Origin: Physcomitrium patens
Lineage: Eukaryota; Streptophyta; Bryopsida; Funariales; Funariaceae
Direction: 5' to 3'
NCBI RefSeq assembly: GCF_000002425.4
Contig: NC_037257.1
Coordinates: 20,108,218 to 20,172,217, forward strand
DNA length: 64,000 nt
Shown in pieces: positions 11,500 through 23,567 of this stretch. The notes below the pieces were generated by a model, which was not told the origin of the DNA, searched no databases, and saw only the letters and a list, made by a program, of their open reading frames with translations. The position numbers were made by a program, and so were the translations under genes. The first letter of the stretch is position 1; each line of letters starts with the position of its first letter.

Positions 11500-14400
11500 T
11501 CGTCGATGAAAAGCCTCCACCGCCTTTGCTGCATTTATAATATTCTTTATTGGCTCCTATGTGTATTCACTAATATTATATCCGTGCCAATGGATAAGAT
11601 ATTCTAATTTATTTTGCCGTCTCCTTGAATCTAAGACTCCTTCCTCTTCAAACTCTTCATTATTGTCCACTTCTATAGGAGGAGGTGGAGCTTGTCATCT
11701 TCTTGATATGTCTACTATCTTGTATGGTTCAAGAAGAGACACGTGGAATACAAGATAGATTTTCATTGACTCTGGTAGATGTAAACGATATGCAACTGGA
11801 TTGATTTGTGCAGAAATAGAAAATGGTCCCAGCCTTTGATAGTCCAACTTGTCACAAGGACGAGTGGTCTTGATATTGCGATGAAGTAGCCATACCTTAT
11901 CACCCAAGATGAATGATGGTTGTTCCTTTCGATAGACATCCGCATTGGCCTTTTGTAGTTCTTGAGCCTCTTTTAACTATGTCGTTATCGTTGCATATAG
12001 CTTTGATAAATGAATTGTCAAATCTTTCGCAGCAGGATTATCAACTTTTGAAAAGTCAAAAGTAACAAGTCGTGGATGATAACCATAATAAGCAAAAAAA
12101 GGTGTTTGTTTTGTAGAAGAGTGTACTGTGTTATTGTAAGCAAACTCTGCCAATGGCAAAAGAGTTGTCCAATCATCTTGTTGGTAATTAATGGTACATC
12201 TTAAATATTGATCCAAAACTTGATTAACACGCTCCGTTTGTCCATCAGTTTGAGGATGGAATGTCGAAGATAGTTTTATATCCACTTTAAGAATCTTAAA
12301 AAGAGTCCGCCAAAAACTTGATACAAATTGAGTTCCCCTATCTAATATAATATCATTGGGTAATCCATGATAGCGATAGATATTGTCAAGAAAGAGCTTA
12401 GCTGTTTCTTCACCTGTGATAGTTTTTGTACATGGTACAAAATATGCCATCTTGATAAAACGATCTACTATAACGAATATAAAGTCATAAGAACCTGAGA
12501 TTGAAAGATCCATGATGAAGTCCATAGAAACAAAAGACCATAGTTGTTCTGGAATGGGTAATAGCTGAAGAAGTTCAAAAGGTTGATGACGAGGAGTTTT
12601 CGATCTTGAGCAAACATCACATGATTGTACAAAATCTTTAACTGCCTTCCACATTTCAGGCCACCAAAAATCCCTAGATATCAGCTCCAAAGTCTTATTA
12701 TATCCAAAATGTCCTGCTGCTCGGAAGTCGTGATGAGCTTGAAGAACACGTAAACATGCTTCTCCTTCTGGAACATATAGGCGTCCTTCGAAATAGAGTA
12801 GGTTGTTTTTGAATTCAAATTTAGATAGATTATGAGATTTGAAAGAATTATTCTTGATATCATGAACAAGAGAGTCTGAAGACATACTTAACTGGACTTG
12901 CTTAAGAAAAGTTAAATCAACAATCAATGTTGATTTTATTACTTGAAGATGAAATTATTCCGGCTTCAAGAGAAACGTTCTTTGATGCTCAAAAGCTACA
13001 TCTCCTTCTTATGGTGCAAGATAAGAACGTCTAGACAAGGCATCGGATAAACCTTGTTGTTTTCCTAGCCAATAAGTGATGATGAACTCGAATCTTGATA
13101 AAGACATACTCCAACGAGCTTGACAACGATTTAATATGTGTGTTGACATAAAATACTCGAGGTTCTTGTGATCAGTATATATGGTGACTGTTTTGGAAGC
13201 GCCTTCTAGATAATGATGCCATTCTTGAAAAGAATCTATAATTGTAAGAAGTTCTTTGTCATGGATCTCATAATTGATTTCTGCTGCTGAGAATTTTCTT
13301 GAATAAAAGGCTACTGGATGAAGTTTGTCATCTACTCCCATTTGTGATAAAACCGCACCCAAAGCCAAGTGTGATGCATCTATTTCCATAAAGAATGTCT
13401 TGGAAAAATCAACACGATACAAGATTGGTGCACAAACAAACGCTGTCTTCAAAGATTCAAAAGCAACTTCCGCTTCTTGATTCCACTAGAGTTTGTCTTT
13501 TCAAGTCAAACGTATAAGTGGAGCTGCAACTCGAGAGAAGTCTTTGATGAAAATCCGATAGTAGTTGGCAAATCTCAAAAAACATTGGACATCTCTTACC
13601 GTTTTTGGGATCTTCCAGTCTATAATAGTTTGAATTTTCTTAGGATCCATCATAAGTCCATCATTTGAAATGATGTAACCTAAGAAATCGACTTGAGTAG
13701 TGTAGAATACACACTTTTCTATCTTGGCATAGAGTCCTGCATCTCTTAATTTTTGTAACACATGACAAACATGAAGTTCATGTTCTTTTGGATTCTTAGA
13801 ATAGATCAAGATGTCGTCTAGATAACATACCACAAAATCGTCTAAAAACTCTCGAAAAACATCATTCATTAGATGTTGAAAAGCTGCTGGTACATTTGTA
13901 AGTCCAAAAGGCATGATGTTGTATTCAAAATGTCCATACCTAGTTCAAAACGCAGTCATCCATTCACCTCCTTCTTTGATGCGTACTAGATTGTATGCTC
14001 CCCAAAGATCTATTTTTGTATAGATCTTAGCTTGATTCAACTGATCAAGAAGTCTGGATATTAAAAGTAGTGGATACTTATTTTTGATGGTAATCTTGTT
14101 GAGTCCTCGATAATCAACATACATCCGCAATGATTCATCTTTCTTCTTCACAAATAGGATTGGAGCTCCTGCCAGAGATTTAGAATGGTGTATGAAATTC
14201 TTGGCTAGATTTTCTTCAATATACTCCTTGAGTTCAGCCAACTCATTTTGTGATGAACTATAGATTGGTCCAAATGGCGGTTGTGCTTCTTCTTGAAGGA
14301 CAATTGAACAATCATAGGGACGATGTTCCAGGAGTGTATCCGCATTCTTTTTTTCAAATACATCTTAAAATTCATGATATTGGCTTGGAATGCCACTTGA

Positions 14401-14905
14401 AGTCTTTTCACCAGTAGAAACGAGTGTAGCATAAATAATATATGGTGATTCTTTCATAGCAGCATGCAAGAAAGCTTTTGCACCTATAAATATAGATTTA
14501 ATTCAACTAGACTTATGACTCTCTACTTGTTTAACTACACTGTTAGTTATACTTTTAGAGAAAGTAAGAATTCGAGAAATCCAATCTATTTGAGGGTTGT
14601 ATTTTTCTAACCACGATAAATCTAAAATGACTAGATTAGAGGGAGATCTAATGATATTAAATACTACAAAACTATTATGACCATTGATTATTACTTCTAT
14701 AAGAAGGGTTTTGTGAGTAATATCTCCAAAAGATAATGGACGACCATCTATGACTTCTACATGAACAGGTTTAGTTTTCTTTACTAAAGATATGCTATGT
14801 CTTTTAGTAAATTCTTCATCTAAAAAATACGCTGAGGCTCCTGAATCTAACAAGGTAGAGACTTTTTAATGTTTAGGTCCTAAAATAATATTTAATGTAA
14901 AACAA
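11500..14905 (-). pseudogene. Pol of element D: protease, RT, RNase H, integrase, chromodomain
   Basis: Broken gypsy polyprotein. Protease has an intact LDSGAS active site at the start of the 14853-14503 segment. RT covers 14241-13501, with an FVKKKD box, YRGLNKI, and catalytic YLDD at 13813-13824. RNase H lies in 13452-13009 (METDAS-like EIDASHLALGAVLS; DALSRRSYLAP at its end). Integrase is open over 316 codons (12927-11977) with the HHCC zinc region, MDFIMDL, ILDRGTQF and HPQTDGQTERVNQ carrying the D, D and E residues. After a KVWLLHRNIK stretch comes a chromodomain with YLIHWHGY near 11590. Stops and shifts separate these parts. The frame is -1 relative to gag. Confidence 0.88.
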
Positions 14906-15034
14906 GGAAAGGGCTCTGAAGAGAGAATAGGACCTTTATTAGAAGTTGTGCAAGGTTCCAGCCGCATGGTCCCTATTGTAGATGGACAAACTCGTTTTTT
15001 GACATATTATCTTCTTTCACAGCCATACTCCTCA

Positions 15035-15980
15035 TTTTGTGATTGCGTCATTTCTTTGGACAATGTTGAGCAGTGTGCTTTGGTTCTCCACAATATAAAC
15101 ATAATCTTTCTTGACGACGACAAGTCTTTTCTTGCTCAATAAGAGGTTTGAAATGTATTGCATCAATTTGCATATCCTCTACTTTCGAATGTATGTGTTG
15201 AAGAGGTGTTGGTGTTGCCATTGAATTATAGTAACGTTGAGGTCCACTTATACTGTTCTCAGATCGGAATTCAAAAAATCAATTGTCGGACTTCACAGCA
15301 AAGTCAATTGCTTGACTCAATGTTTGAGGATCGGATAAGTTGAACATTAATTTTTTTACCTCATATTATAATCCGTAGAAAAATTGGCTAATAAATGCAG
15401 CATTATCCCACTTGATATCAGTTACAAGTTGTCGAAATTGTGAAGCATATAACGTTACTGATCGATTGCCTTGTCGTAAAATACGGATCTTATTGGTTGC
15501 AATACGAATTGCATCATGTTCTCCATACATGGATCGAAACTCTGCCAAAAAAGCCTCTAGATTATCCAATATTGGATCTCGTCGTTCAAGAAAAGATGAA
15601 AACCATGATAGTGCCGAACCTGAAAGAAGTGTACCAATGAATCTAACTTGTGATCCTGGAGTTGGATAGCTTTGGGGTTGAAGTTCAATCACAAGTTGTA
15701 CTTGATTGATAAATCCTTGAAACTTGGATCTGGTGCCATCAAACTTCTCGAGTAGGGTAATTCTTGGTTCTCTAACATTGGAAGGGCATTCCACCATAAG
15801 AAAAAGGACATGGTTTGGTGCAGATGTTGAAGCAGCTCCAACCATTTCTATATCTTCACTTCTTGCCAATCTTGTTGCTCCTTGTAGTGGTAAATTGAGT
15901 TGATGCATTGCAAGCATTAACTCCCTCAATTGCTCTTGTATTTGTGCCATTGCACTCTTCATTTCAAGAAGTTCTGCCAT
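15035..15980 (-). pseudogene. Gag of element D
   Basis: Starts at the ATG at 15980 with a Met/Leu/Gln-rich helix (MAELLEMKSAMAQIQEQL), then a capsid region with the retrotransposon-gag feature LSGSALSWFSSFLERR. Further on is one CCHC zinc knuckle, CLYCGEPKHTAQHC, ending about 15060. The frame is open to a TAA at about 15366. The aligned codon in element E is CAA (near 22750), so the stop is a C-to-T mutation. The zinc-knuckle frame continues that of the start and ends just after a Pro-Lys-Lys. The protease lies in the -1 frame. It would form the virus-like particle and bind element RNA. Confidence 0.85.
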
Positions 15981-16159
15981 GATAATATTTAGAAGAGAGA
16001 AGATGTCTTAATATCGCTCAAGACAAATAGAAGAGAGGACTTGCGGACAAAGAAAATACTAAGGACAATATCAGTTTAGAAGAAGGTAATCCGTAACTTC
16101 TAATACGCTTATATCTTATAAAAAAAAAAGGAATAATCCACTCTTAATCAAGATTAGAC

Positions 16160-16194
16160 AAAGCTCTGATATTGTAGGTGTACTCTTGTCAATC
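16160..16194 (-). promoter_or_regulatory. Primer-binding-site-like region of element D
   Basis: Downstream of the 5' LTR end (16195) on the minus strand, TATCAGAGC occurs, the core of the usual complement to initiator-Met tRNA (TGGTATCAGAGC). It begins about 25 nt inside the element rather than directly at the LTR edge. E, F and H show the same offset. Confidence 0.55.
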
Positions 16195-16755
16195 TGTCAA
16201 GGACAAGAACTCGATGAAAAAATAATTCAGACAAGTGAGCCTTCACTCAAAGAAAGGCAACAAAATATAATTAAATAAGTATGTATATTGAAAGAAAAAC
16301 TGGAATGGCTATTGTGAAAAGACAAGAAAATTAGAGATCCTTGAAACTAGACTGGAAGCAAGAAAGGAGTTGACAAGAGTGAAGAAGCCTTCACTCTTGT
16401 CTCTATATATATTCTCTAACTAGGGGCTACGTGGCGACGTTCTATTGGACCTCCAATATGTGTTGACTTTGTAGGGCACATGCCTTGACTTACAAGGCAA
16501 GTTTTTCTACGTATACGCCACATAGTTAGCTTGATCTTCAAGCTAACAACATGTGTGGCACATGGCCAACTTGTTGACCACGTTTCTAATCCAAAAAATC
16601 AATTAAAAATACCTATGAAATCAAAGCAGCATCTAGGAAGTTTCTAGGAAGCTTTCATATTAAATATTATAGAATTAACTTACTTTTACTTATTTTTACT
16701 TACTTCTACCTATTTGTATATGTAATTATTAGCTTACATGATTATGGCCGTGACA
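16195..16755 (-). repeat. 5' LTR of element D
   Basis: 561 bp, pairs with 10360-10920. Right end ...GGCCGTGACA is followed by the second CGCGA (16756-16760). TATA-like TATATATA is near 16404-16411 and is expected to drive the minus-strand transcript. Confidence 0.92.
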
Positions 16756-16760
16756 CGCGA

Positions 16761-17179
16761 TCAGCATCTTCTAAGAAATATTCATCTTTCAATGCATGTG
16801 AAAAAACCTCCCATGAATTTCCATTACGATCCCTAATCGATGTAATATGGTCTCTTATCTCCGATATTGTGGCAAGTCCAAATAATTCAACCATTTTCTT
16901 CTCAAAAACTCGATTTAATTCCATTTCACGAACATAACATCTTAAATACCTTGAAATATTCCTTCCATCAAATTGACCAATTTTATTGACCACTGCTTGT
17001 AATGCTTTGGTTCCCAAAGCTTCTTTTTGATCATTGCTTTATTGTTGCTGCATTGATAATGAGAAGGCTTAAAACATACTAGCAATAGACGGATCCATGT
17101 GCATACCTTGTCCTTTAAAAGAATCCCCATCAGAAACTCCTCCAAAAGATCCTTCAAAAATTTTATTTTCGTTCTCCAT
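16761..17179 (-). pseudogene. Gag of element B, N-terminal part
   Basis: ATG at 17179 gives MENENKIFEGSFGG and continues, through two TAA stops that look like former CAA codons near 17070 and 17040, into an open segment (17017 downward) with NKIGQFDGRNISRYLRCYV, a pattern typical of retroelement capsid N-termini. The frame is then cut by D at the CGCGA site. It lies just downstream of the 5' LTR and a possible primer site (minus strand TGGTGAACTCGACATG, about 17224-17239). Confidence 0.7.
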
Positions 17180-17243
17180 AAAATAAAATTAAACAAAATC
17201 CAATACCTTCTACATCAAGCTTTCATGTCGAGTTCACCACTTA

Positions 17244-18614
17244 TATCGTATTACGTCCTATCTTACTTGAGAATGTGCCAGGCATTTGGCTATAGGAGGT
17301 AGTATGGTGTTTCGCTAGTATTCAAGCACTCTATCGTGTTCTTGACTACCCAAATACAATCTATATCAGATTGCAATGTAAAAGCTTAATTCCAATATAA
17401 AACGCCTAGAGACCCTATATAACTTCAATCTCTTTTGTTATTTTTATTTTATTTTATTTATTTTTTATTTTTTATTTTATCTTTATCGTTAATTATCTTA
17501 ATCCTAGACCGTGAACTTCAGCAAGCTGTGATCCTCAATCTATCCTTCCGACTTATTGTGAAATATCTATCGCTAGTGTCCCAGCAAGCCCTTTCGAATG
17601 CTCAAGAAGTTCTAGTTCAACCCCGCTTATAGATTATGAGGCTATGCTATAATCTGCATCGATGTCCCTTGGCCGCTCACCAATATTCCTCTTATCCCTA
17701 TCGGTAGGTCCCCAGTTATCATAGAAATCCTAAACAACCCCCCAATTTACCAACTTCCAATACCTCTTTAAACTGTTAGCAGATATCCTCTATCCGTACA
17801 GTCAGATTAACACAACCACACATGCATTCAACATACTCAACCTTCTAGACAACTCTGAATTTCAACCACAGAAGTATCTCCCATTTCATCAACAATCAAG
17901 AGTACCAATCTTTCCTCTCTTACAAAAAAAAATCCAGTTCACCAATATAACACTCACTTTCAGCAATAGTGGCCTCAGTCTTTCCAAAACCCTATGAAGA
18001 AAAAAAAATCCCAATTCTCTATCTTTTTCGAAGCATGAAGCTAGCTCTCGGATCCTTAAAACCCTGATTCTCTCATTTCCATTTCTTAACCTATCCTCCC
18101 TTTTAACCTTGAGAAGATCCTATTCTTCTGCCTTGGACTCTCCGAATTGGAACAGCCGATGGAGCTTTCTTCCTCATTTTTGCCTTTAAGAGATCTTTTT
18201 ACCGAAAAGATGTTCCCGGAATGGTACAAAGAACAGAACAACCTGAAACGAAATCGAAGCCCGTAATCAGACCACATTGGGTTGCCCGACCAAGTCAGGT
18301 CTCATATTGGATAAGAGGCCCATAATAGGACCTGGATTAGAGGTCTTTTGAAATTGGATTTAATTGGCTCTTCGAACCAGGCTCACCCGTCGTTGAATTG
18401 GTCCTCACCCTTTCTGTTGATTCCCATTATTGAAATCGAACGGAGCATTTCGTTACTGGTGAGTATGCCTCGACTGACTATAACGAGGTGGCTGAACCTG
18501 ACATCTCAGTATTTGTACTGGAATTGGCCATCGCTTCTAACACCCAAGGTGACTAAATATTAATAAATCTTCTTCATTTATATTTTCATCATATAGACGT
18601 GTTACAACATGACA
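17244..18614 (-). repeat. 5' LTR of element B
   Basis: About 1371 bp. Read on the minus strand it starts TGTCATGTTGTAACACG and ends AATACGATA. It aligns over its length to A's LTR (3649-4917) in the opposite orientation, at roughly three-quarters to four-fifths identity by eye. This is much lower than the 98-99% of the internal regions. The flank above 18614 is gag of element G. Confidence 0.8.
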
Positions 18615-20753
18615 GCGCTACTTGCTCTCCTGCGATTGCTTCATCCAGGTCCTGAATTAGATTCTTGTCTTTTTGTTGGCCTCTGGTAAGTACTACGTTC
18701 ACCACCTCGACATGATGTACTAGTGAGTCTCGTTGAACAAGACCTTTATCCTCCACCAATTGGCTTATTTGCATTTGTTGATCCAAGTTATTATAATTAA
18801 AAGGTGCATTGCACCGCTGATAAGTGTGACCAGACTGCTTATAATTTCTACATTTTGAAGTATAGTCATCACTGGCCCTTGGATTAGGACATTCACTCGT
18901 ATAATATCCAATTTGTCTACAACGATAGCAACGAAGTGGTCTCCTGCCAGCTCCTTCAGGGATATTGGGTGTCTCTACTGGAATATAACGGCTAGGTCTA
19001 TTCCATGTTGGATGAATAAAGGATCCTAATTGACTTATTATTACTATAGATTCTAGCATTGGCTTCGTCATGGGTGGATATTGATGGTATCTTGGTTGGT
19101 TCATCGCCAATCCGTGAGTATTGGATACACCTTCTTGGTGAAATTTAGAGTTTCAGAAATTGGAATAATTCTTGTTTTGTTTATTTGCTCGATTTCCATT
19201 TCAGCCAAACTTATTATTCGTTTGTACTTGATTGACATCCCATGAAGTTGGTTGAGTCATTATTTGTTACTGAGTTGTTGTTGCTTCCATAAATTCTAAC
19301 AGTTGGTGGTAATATATTTACCCTCACAAAAGGTACATTGTACAGTCATTTGGGGTGGTGAACGACATTCTGTTATTAAATGAACTTGCCCCTTATAACT
19401 GCTGCACCAGACATTGGAACGCATATTGGTTGGTTTATGCCTTTTTTCTTTATCCTTGGCCAGATTCACAGCCAATTCATCCATTTTTTTTGTCAATGTT
19501 AATAGCAATGACTCATTGGGATCCCTTGATATCAATACATTTGACAATTCCTTCATAGGTATTGATTTTTGATATGTAGAATAAGGTACATACGGGTGTG
19601 ATGATGATGGTAGTACAGCCTACAATGGAATGACATCCGCTATTCCTTATGGAACTGTACCATAATCATTCTTTTCCAGATAACTTTCCGATGCATCATT
19701 CCAATTTGTCATTTGATAACCTCCTTGAGATGGAATCATTGTGGCTCCAACTATTAAGTTCTGGTCATAGTGACATTCTTTCCATACTTTTGTTCGCTCA
19801 AGAGATGATGCAATGGTGGTTGATTGGGCCTCCTTTACAAACATCTTCAATTCTAGTGGATGTAGTCCATTAACCAATATGGACAACACAAACAATTCCA
19901 GTATTTGGTTATTTGGCCATTTTTGAAGTATATCTGCTACACGACCATAATATGATTGTACTGCTTTCCTTGATACTATTTTGCTGTTAATTAATTTTTC
20001 TCTAAGACGTTCTTCAAAACCAATTAGTCAAAAATGGATTAAAAATATATTTTTTAATGCCTCCCAATTGATAAATTGTTCCACATGTTGGCAGTTATAC
20101 CACTCAAACGCTATGTCTTTCAATGTCGCTGGTAGCCATCTTAATCAAATATCTTCTATTCTTCCATTATTGGCTACACATGTCGACAAGAATTGAGACA
20201 AATGTTGATTTGGATCCACACTTGGTAAACTCCAAAAAAATAGGTAATAGTGTGATGCTAGTTGTTCGATCACCAACTGCATCCATTTGAATTGCAATCA
20301 AAATTACTAGTCCTCTGGACGCCATTAAAGATGTCGATGTTCTGCTCAATTCCTTATTAAAATAAAAACTATTCTCGCAAAAGTCTTTTTCAGACTTCCA
20401 GGCATTCTCGATTGACTATTATTATCCTCAAATAATTTTACTAGTTGAATAGGAGGTGAAAATGACAAGTTTTGATATACTCTGAATTGGTCTTTATTAG
20501 CAAGTGATTTATGCCAATCTTCAGAACCAGTCTTGTTAGAATCAAACATATCTCCAATTAGAAAAATACCCAATGGGATATCTAATTCCTCTATGCCTTC
20601 TTCGCTTTCCGTTAACGACTTTGAGAGGTATGCTGGACTATTAGCAGCGCTCCACGTGAGTGCTCTTGGTAATTTCTTTAATGGTATGTACTTCTGAAAT
20701 ATTAGAGGCTGATTGTCTTCTGGGTACGATTGAATATACTGACAGGCATGCAA
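18615..20753 (-). pseudogene. Broken Gag of element G with four zinc-knuckle-like motifs
   Basis: Minus-strand open segments 20753-20346, 19895-19647, 19556-19296 and 19110-18615 form one decayed Gag. The C-terminal half has knuckle-like pairs: CSSYKGQVHLITEC and CTFCEGKYITTNC near 19300-19400, then CYRCRQIGYYTSEC and CRNYKQSGHTYQRC near 18830-18930. Several have a Tyr or Ser where Cys or His is expected, as a G-to-A or C-to-T change would give (TGT to TAT). Four knuckles are more than the one or two usual in plant gypsy Gag. The sequence stops abruptly at 18614 where B's LTR begins, so protease and pol of G are not in the window. Confidence 0.7.
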
Positions 20754-21720
20754 CCACGGCTTAATCCAACTTTGTCAATGTTTCTTTTTCAATTTATGAT
20801 CTCACTCATTATGCAACAAATTTCTTACTTGCGATCTCTTTGTTCTTTCCTTTGATTGCTTTATTCTCTTTGTTGTTAAATTCTCATTCTTAATACCCAT
20901 ATTCTTTCATTATTTCTATTGAGTTTGCTTTCGAATCTCCTTTACTACTTCGGCAATTAATTCCTAATACTCAATAATGTTCTCAATCTTCGGCAGTGGC
21001 ACCAAAATTTAATTGTCGTTTTATTTATTTTGGAAGAAACCTCCCAGAATAAACTTGTATAGGGGAATTCGAACAAAAGAAAAGACCATGTATATGAGCT
21101 CGAATTTTTAGGGTCACACAATTAACCGCTACTACTGAATGTTTACCATACCGAAGAACACTTAATTTTTCTTCCTACTGTCTATTGTCTCATATCAATA
21201 CGATAACAACCACGACATCGATTTCAGTATCCTATATAATTCACAAATATATAAGCATAATCCAAACCCTGGAACAAACAACTTCCTATCCACAGAATCC
21301 GATCGAGACAATTCTTTTGATTATAATTCCTCTCCACTGAACTTAAAACCTTGCGATAAACAGTGACTGGAAACTTCCATACATCATCAATCTTTGACAA
21401 CAATAGATAAATAGTGATCCATAAATAACTTCGTAAATCAAACATTGATTCACTAAATCAATTTTCTTCACTAGAATCAACACTAACACAAAAGAAACAA
21501 GAAAATTAAGAAGAAGAGATAGCACCAAGCTTATCCCCGACTCATGACTATCACAGTTTGGCATTTTCTTCCTTTCCCATCCTCTTTATATTACTCCAAG
21601 ATACCAACTCATATACTATGGATGATAACTACTTTTTCTGACTATTCATCCATTTTACCTACTAAACCACCTTTTCAGCAGTTATCTATCCATGTTTACA
21701 CTATACACTAGATATCTACA
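18615..21720 (-). mobile_element. LTR retrotransposon G, 5' part (LTR, primer site, gag)
   Basis: The gag region is preceded on the minus strand by TTTTGGTGCCACTGCCGAAG (around 20990-21010). This resembles the TTGGCGCCGTTGCCGGGG-type primer site used by Athila/Tat-like gypsy elements, probably via tRNA-Asp. The probable 5' LTR is 21014-21720 (TGTAGATATC to ACGACA). It is unconfirmed because no second copy is in the window. G is cut by B on its 3' side and appears to sit in E on its 5' side. Confidence 0.6.
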
Positions 21721-21847
21721 TTTTAAAAATAACTACTTATTCTATAGCTTGGAATGCCACTTCAAGTCTTTCCACTAGTAGAAACAGGTGTGGCATAAAT
21801 GACACAAGGTAATCCTTCTTTTGTAGCATGCAAGAAAGCACTTGTAC

Positions 21848-22345
21848 CTACAAATATAGATTTAAAAATATAGATTTAATTATACTAGATTTATGACTTT
21901 CTACTTGATTAACTATACTCTTAGTTATACTTTCAGAAAAGTCAAGACTATGAGAAGTCCAATCTATTTTAGGATTATATTTTTCTAGCCATGATAAATC
22001 TAAAATGATTGGATTAGAATGAGATCTAATAATATTAAATATTATAAAGTTAATATGACTATTAGTTGCTATTTCTATAGGAAGAGTTTCATGAGTAACA
22101 TACCCTAAAGACAACGGACGACCATCTCTGACTTCTACATGAACAGGTTTAGTTTTCTTTACTAAAAATATATTGTGTCTTTTAGCAAATTTTTCATCTA
22201 AAAAACATGTTAAGGATCGTGAATCTAACAAGGCAGAGGCTTTGAGATATTTAGGTCCTAGAATAACATTTATTGTAAAACATGGAGAAGATTTTGAGGA
22301 GAAGATAGGACCTTCACTAGGCGTTGTACAAGGTTCCAGCCGCAC
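21848..22345 (-). pseudogene. Protease region of element E
   Basis: 165-codon open stretch matching the protease of D and F. The active-site segment reads LLDSRSLTCFLDE, so the Gly of Asp-Ser-Gly is Arg and catalysis is unlikely. A TIGTVRLEP-like junction sequence, shared with F, precedes it. The frame is -1 relative to the gag start at 23355, as in D and F, assuming no indels between. Confidence 0.7.
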
Positions 22346-22699
22346 GGTCCCTATTGTAGTTGGATAAATTCGTTTTCTGACATGCTATCTTCTTTGATTG
22401 TTGTATGCCTCATTTTATAATTGCGTCGCTTCTTTGGTCAATATTTAGTAGTGTGCTTAGGTTCTCCACAATATAAGCACAATCCTTCTTGATAATGATG
22501 AGTCTTTTCTTACTCAGCAAGAGGTTTGAAACGTACTGCATCAATTTATATATCCTCTAATTCTGAATGTGTGTTGAAAAGATGTTGGTGTTGCTATTGA
22601 ATTATAGTTACGTTGAGGTCCACTTGTACGGTTCTCATATTGGAATTCAATAAGGCGATTGTTGCACTTCACAGCAAAGTTAATTGCTTGACTCAATGT

Positions 22700-23355
22700 T
22701 TGATGATCAACTAAGTTGAGCATTAATTTTTTTACTTCATATTGTAATCCGTAGAGAAATTGGCTAATAAGTGCAGCATCATTCTACTTGATATCTGTTG
22801 CAAGTTGTCAAAATTAAGAAACATATAATATTATTGATCGATTATCTTGTCGTAAAATATGGATCTTATTGATTGCAACACAAATTGTATCATGTTCTCT
22901 ATACATGGATCGAAATTCCACCAAAAAAACTCTAGATTATCCAATATTGGATCTCGTCATTCAAGTAAAGATGAAAACCATGATAATACTGAACTTGAAA
23001 GAAGCATACCAATGAATCTAACTTGTGATCTTGAAGTTGGATAGCTCTGGGATTGAAGTTCAATCAGAAGTTGTACTTGTTTGATAAATCCTCGAAATTT
23101 TGATCTGGTGCCATCAAACTTGTCGAGTAAGATAATTCTTGATTCTCTAACATTGGAAGAACATTCCACCATAGGAAAAAGAACATGATTTGGTACAAAT
23201 GTTGGAGCAGCTCCAATCATTTCTATATCTTCACTTCCTACCAATCTTGTTACTCCCTGTGGCGGTAAATTGAGTCGATGCATCACAAGCATTAACTCCC
23301 TCAATTGTTCTTGCATTTGTATCATTGCATTCTTCATTTCAGCAAGTTCTGCCAT
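22700..23355 (-). pseudogene. Gag of element E
   Basis: ATG at 23355 gives MAELAEMKNAMIQMQEQLRE, matching D's gag start. A capsid segment with LSSSVLSWFSSLLE follows, and the reading frame breaks near 22957. Where D has a TAA stop (about 15366) this copy has CAA (about 22750), a direct view of D's C-to-T loss. Confidence 0.75.
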
Positions 23356-23567
23356 GATAATACTTAGAAAAGAGAAGATGTCTAATATTGCTCAAGACAA
23401 ATAGAAGAGAGGACTTGAGAACAAAGAAAATACTAAAGACAATATCAGTTTAGAAGAGGGTAATCTGCAACTTCTAATATGCTTGTGTCTTATCAAGAAA
23501 AAGAAATAATCCACTCTTAATCAAGATTAGACAAAGCTCTGATATTGTAAGTGTAGTCTTGTCAATC

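Larger units (their letters stand above)
10360..16755 (-). mobile_element. Complete Ty3/gypsy chromovirus D nested in gag of B
   Basis: A 6396-bp element with two 561-bp LTRs, perfect 5-bp target duplication CGCGA, a polypurine tract AGAAGGGGGGGTGA next to the 3' LTR (10921-10934 region) and a primer-site-like TATCAGAGC near 16165. On the minus strand the order is gag (15980 on), protease (14853-14503), RT/RNase H (about 14241-13009), integrase (12927-11977), chromodomain (about 11660-11520) and an extra ORF (11384-10962). Chromodomain and integrase place it among chromoviruses. Several stops break it, so it is non-autonomous now. The LTRs differ at several percent of sites by eye, giving an intermediate age. 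E (21746-24126) is a second copy of the same family and F is a more distant relative. Confidence 0.93.
4918..18614 (-). mobile_element. Ty3/gypsy-type LTR retrotransposon B, split by element D
   Basis: Minus-strand relative of A. Read from 18614 downward it has a 5' LTR (17244-18614), a gag start at 17179, gag to 16756, then the 6.4-kb insertion D (10360-16755), the rest of gag (to about 9078), protease (8921-8436) and pol (8165-4927). Right after the pol stop the sequence becomes the reversed end of A's LTR, so B's own 3' UTR and 3' LTR are missing and are expected beyond A, left of the window. Upstream of its 5' LTR (above 18614) is the interrupted gag of element G, so B inserted into G. 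Bases 5105-8512 are an almost perfect inverted copy of bases 1-3408 (paired coordinates sum to 8513), while 4927-5104 is clearly diverged from A. Confidence 0.85.
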
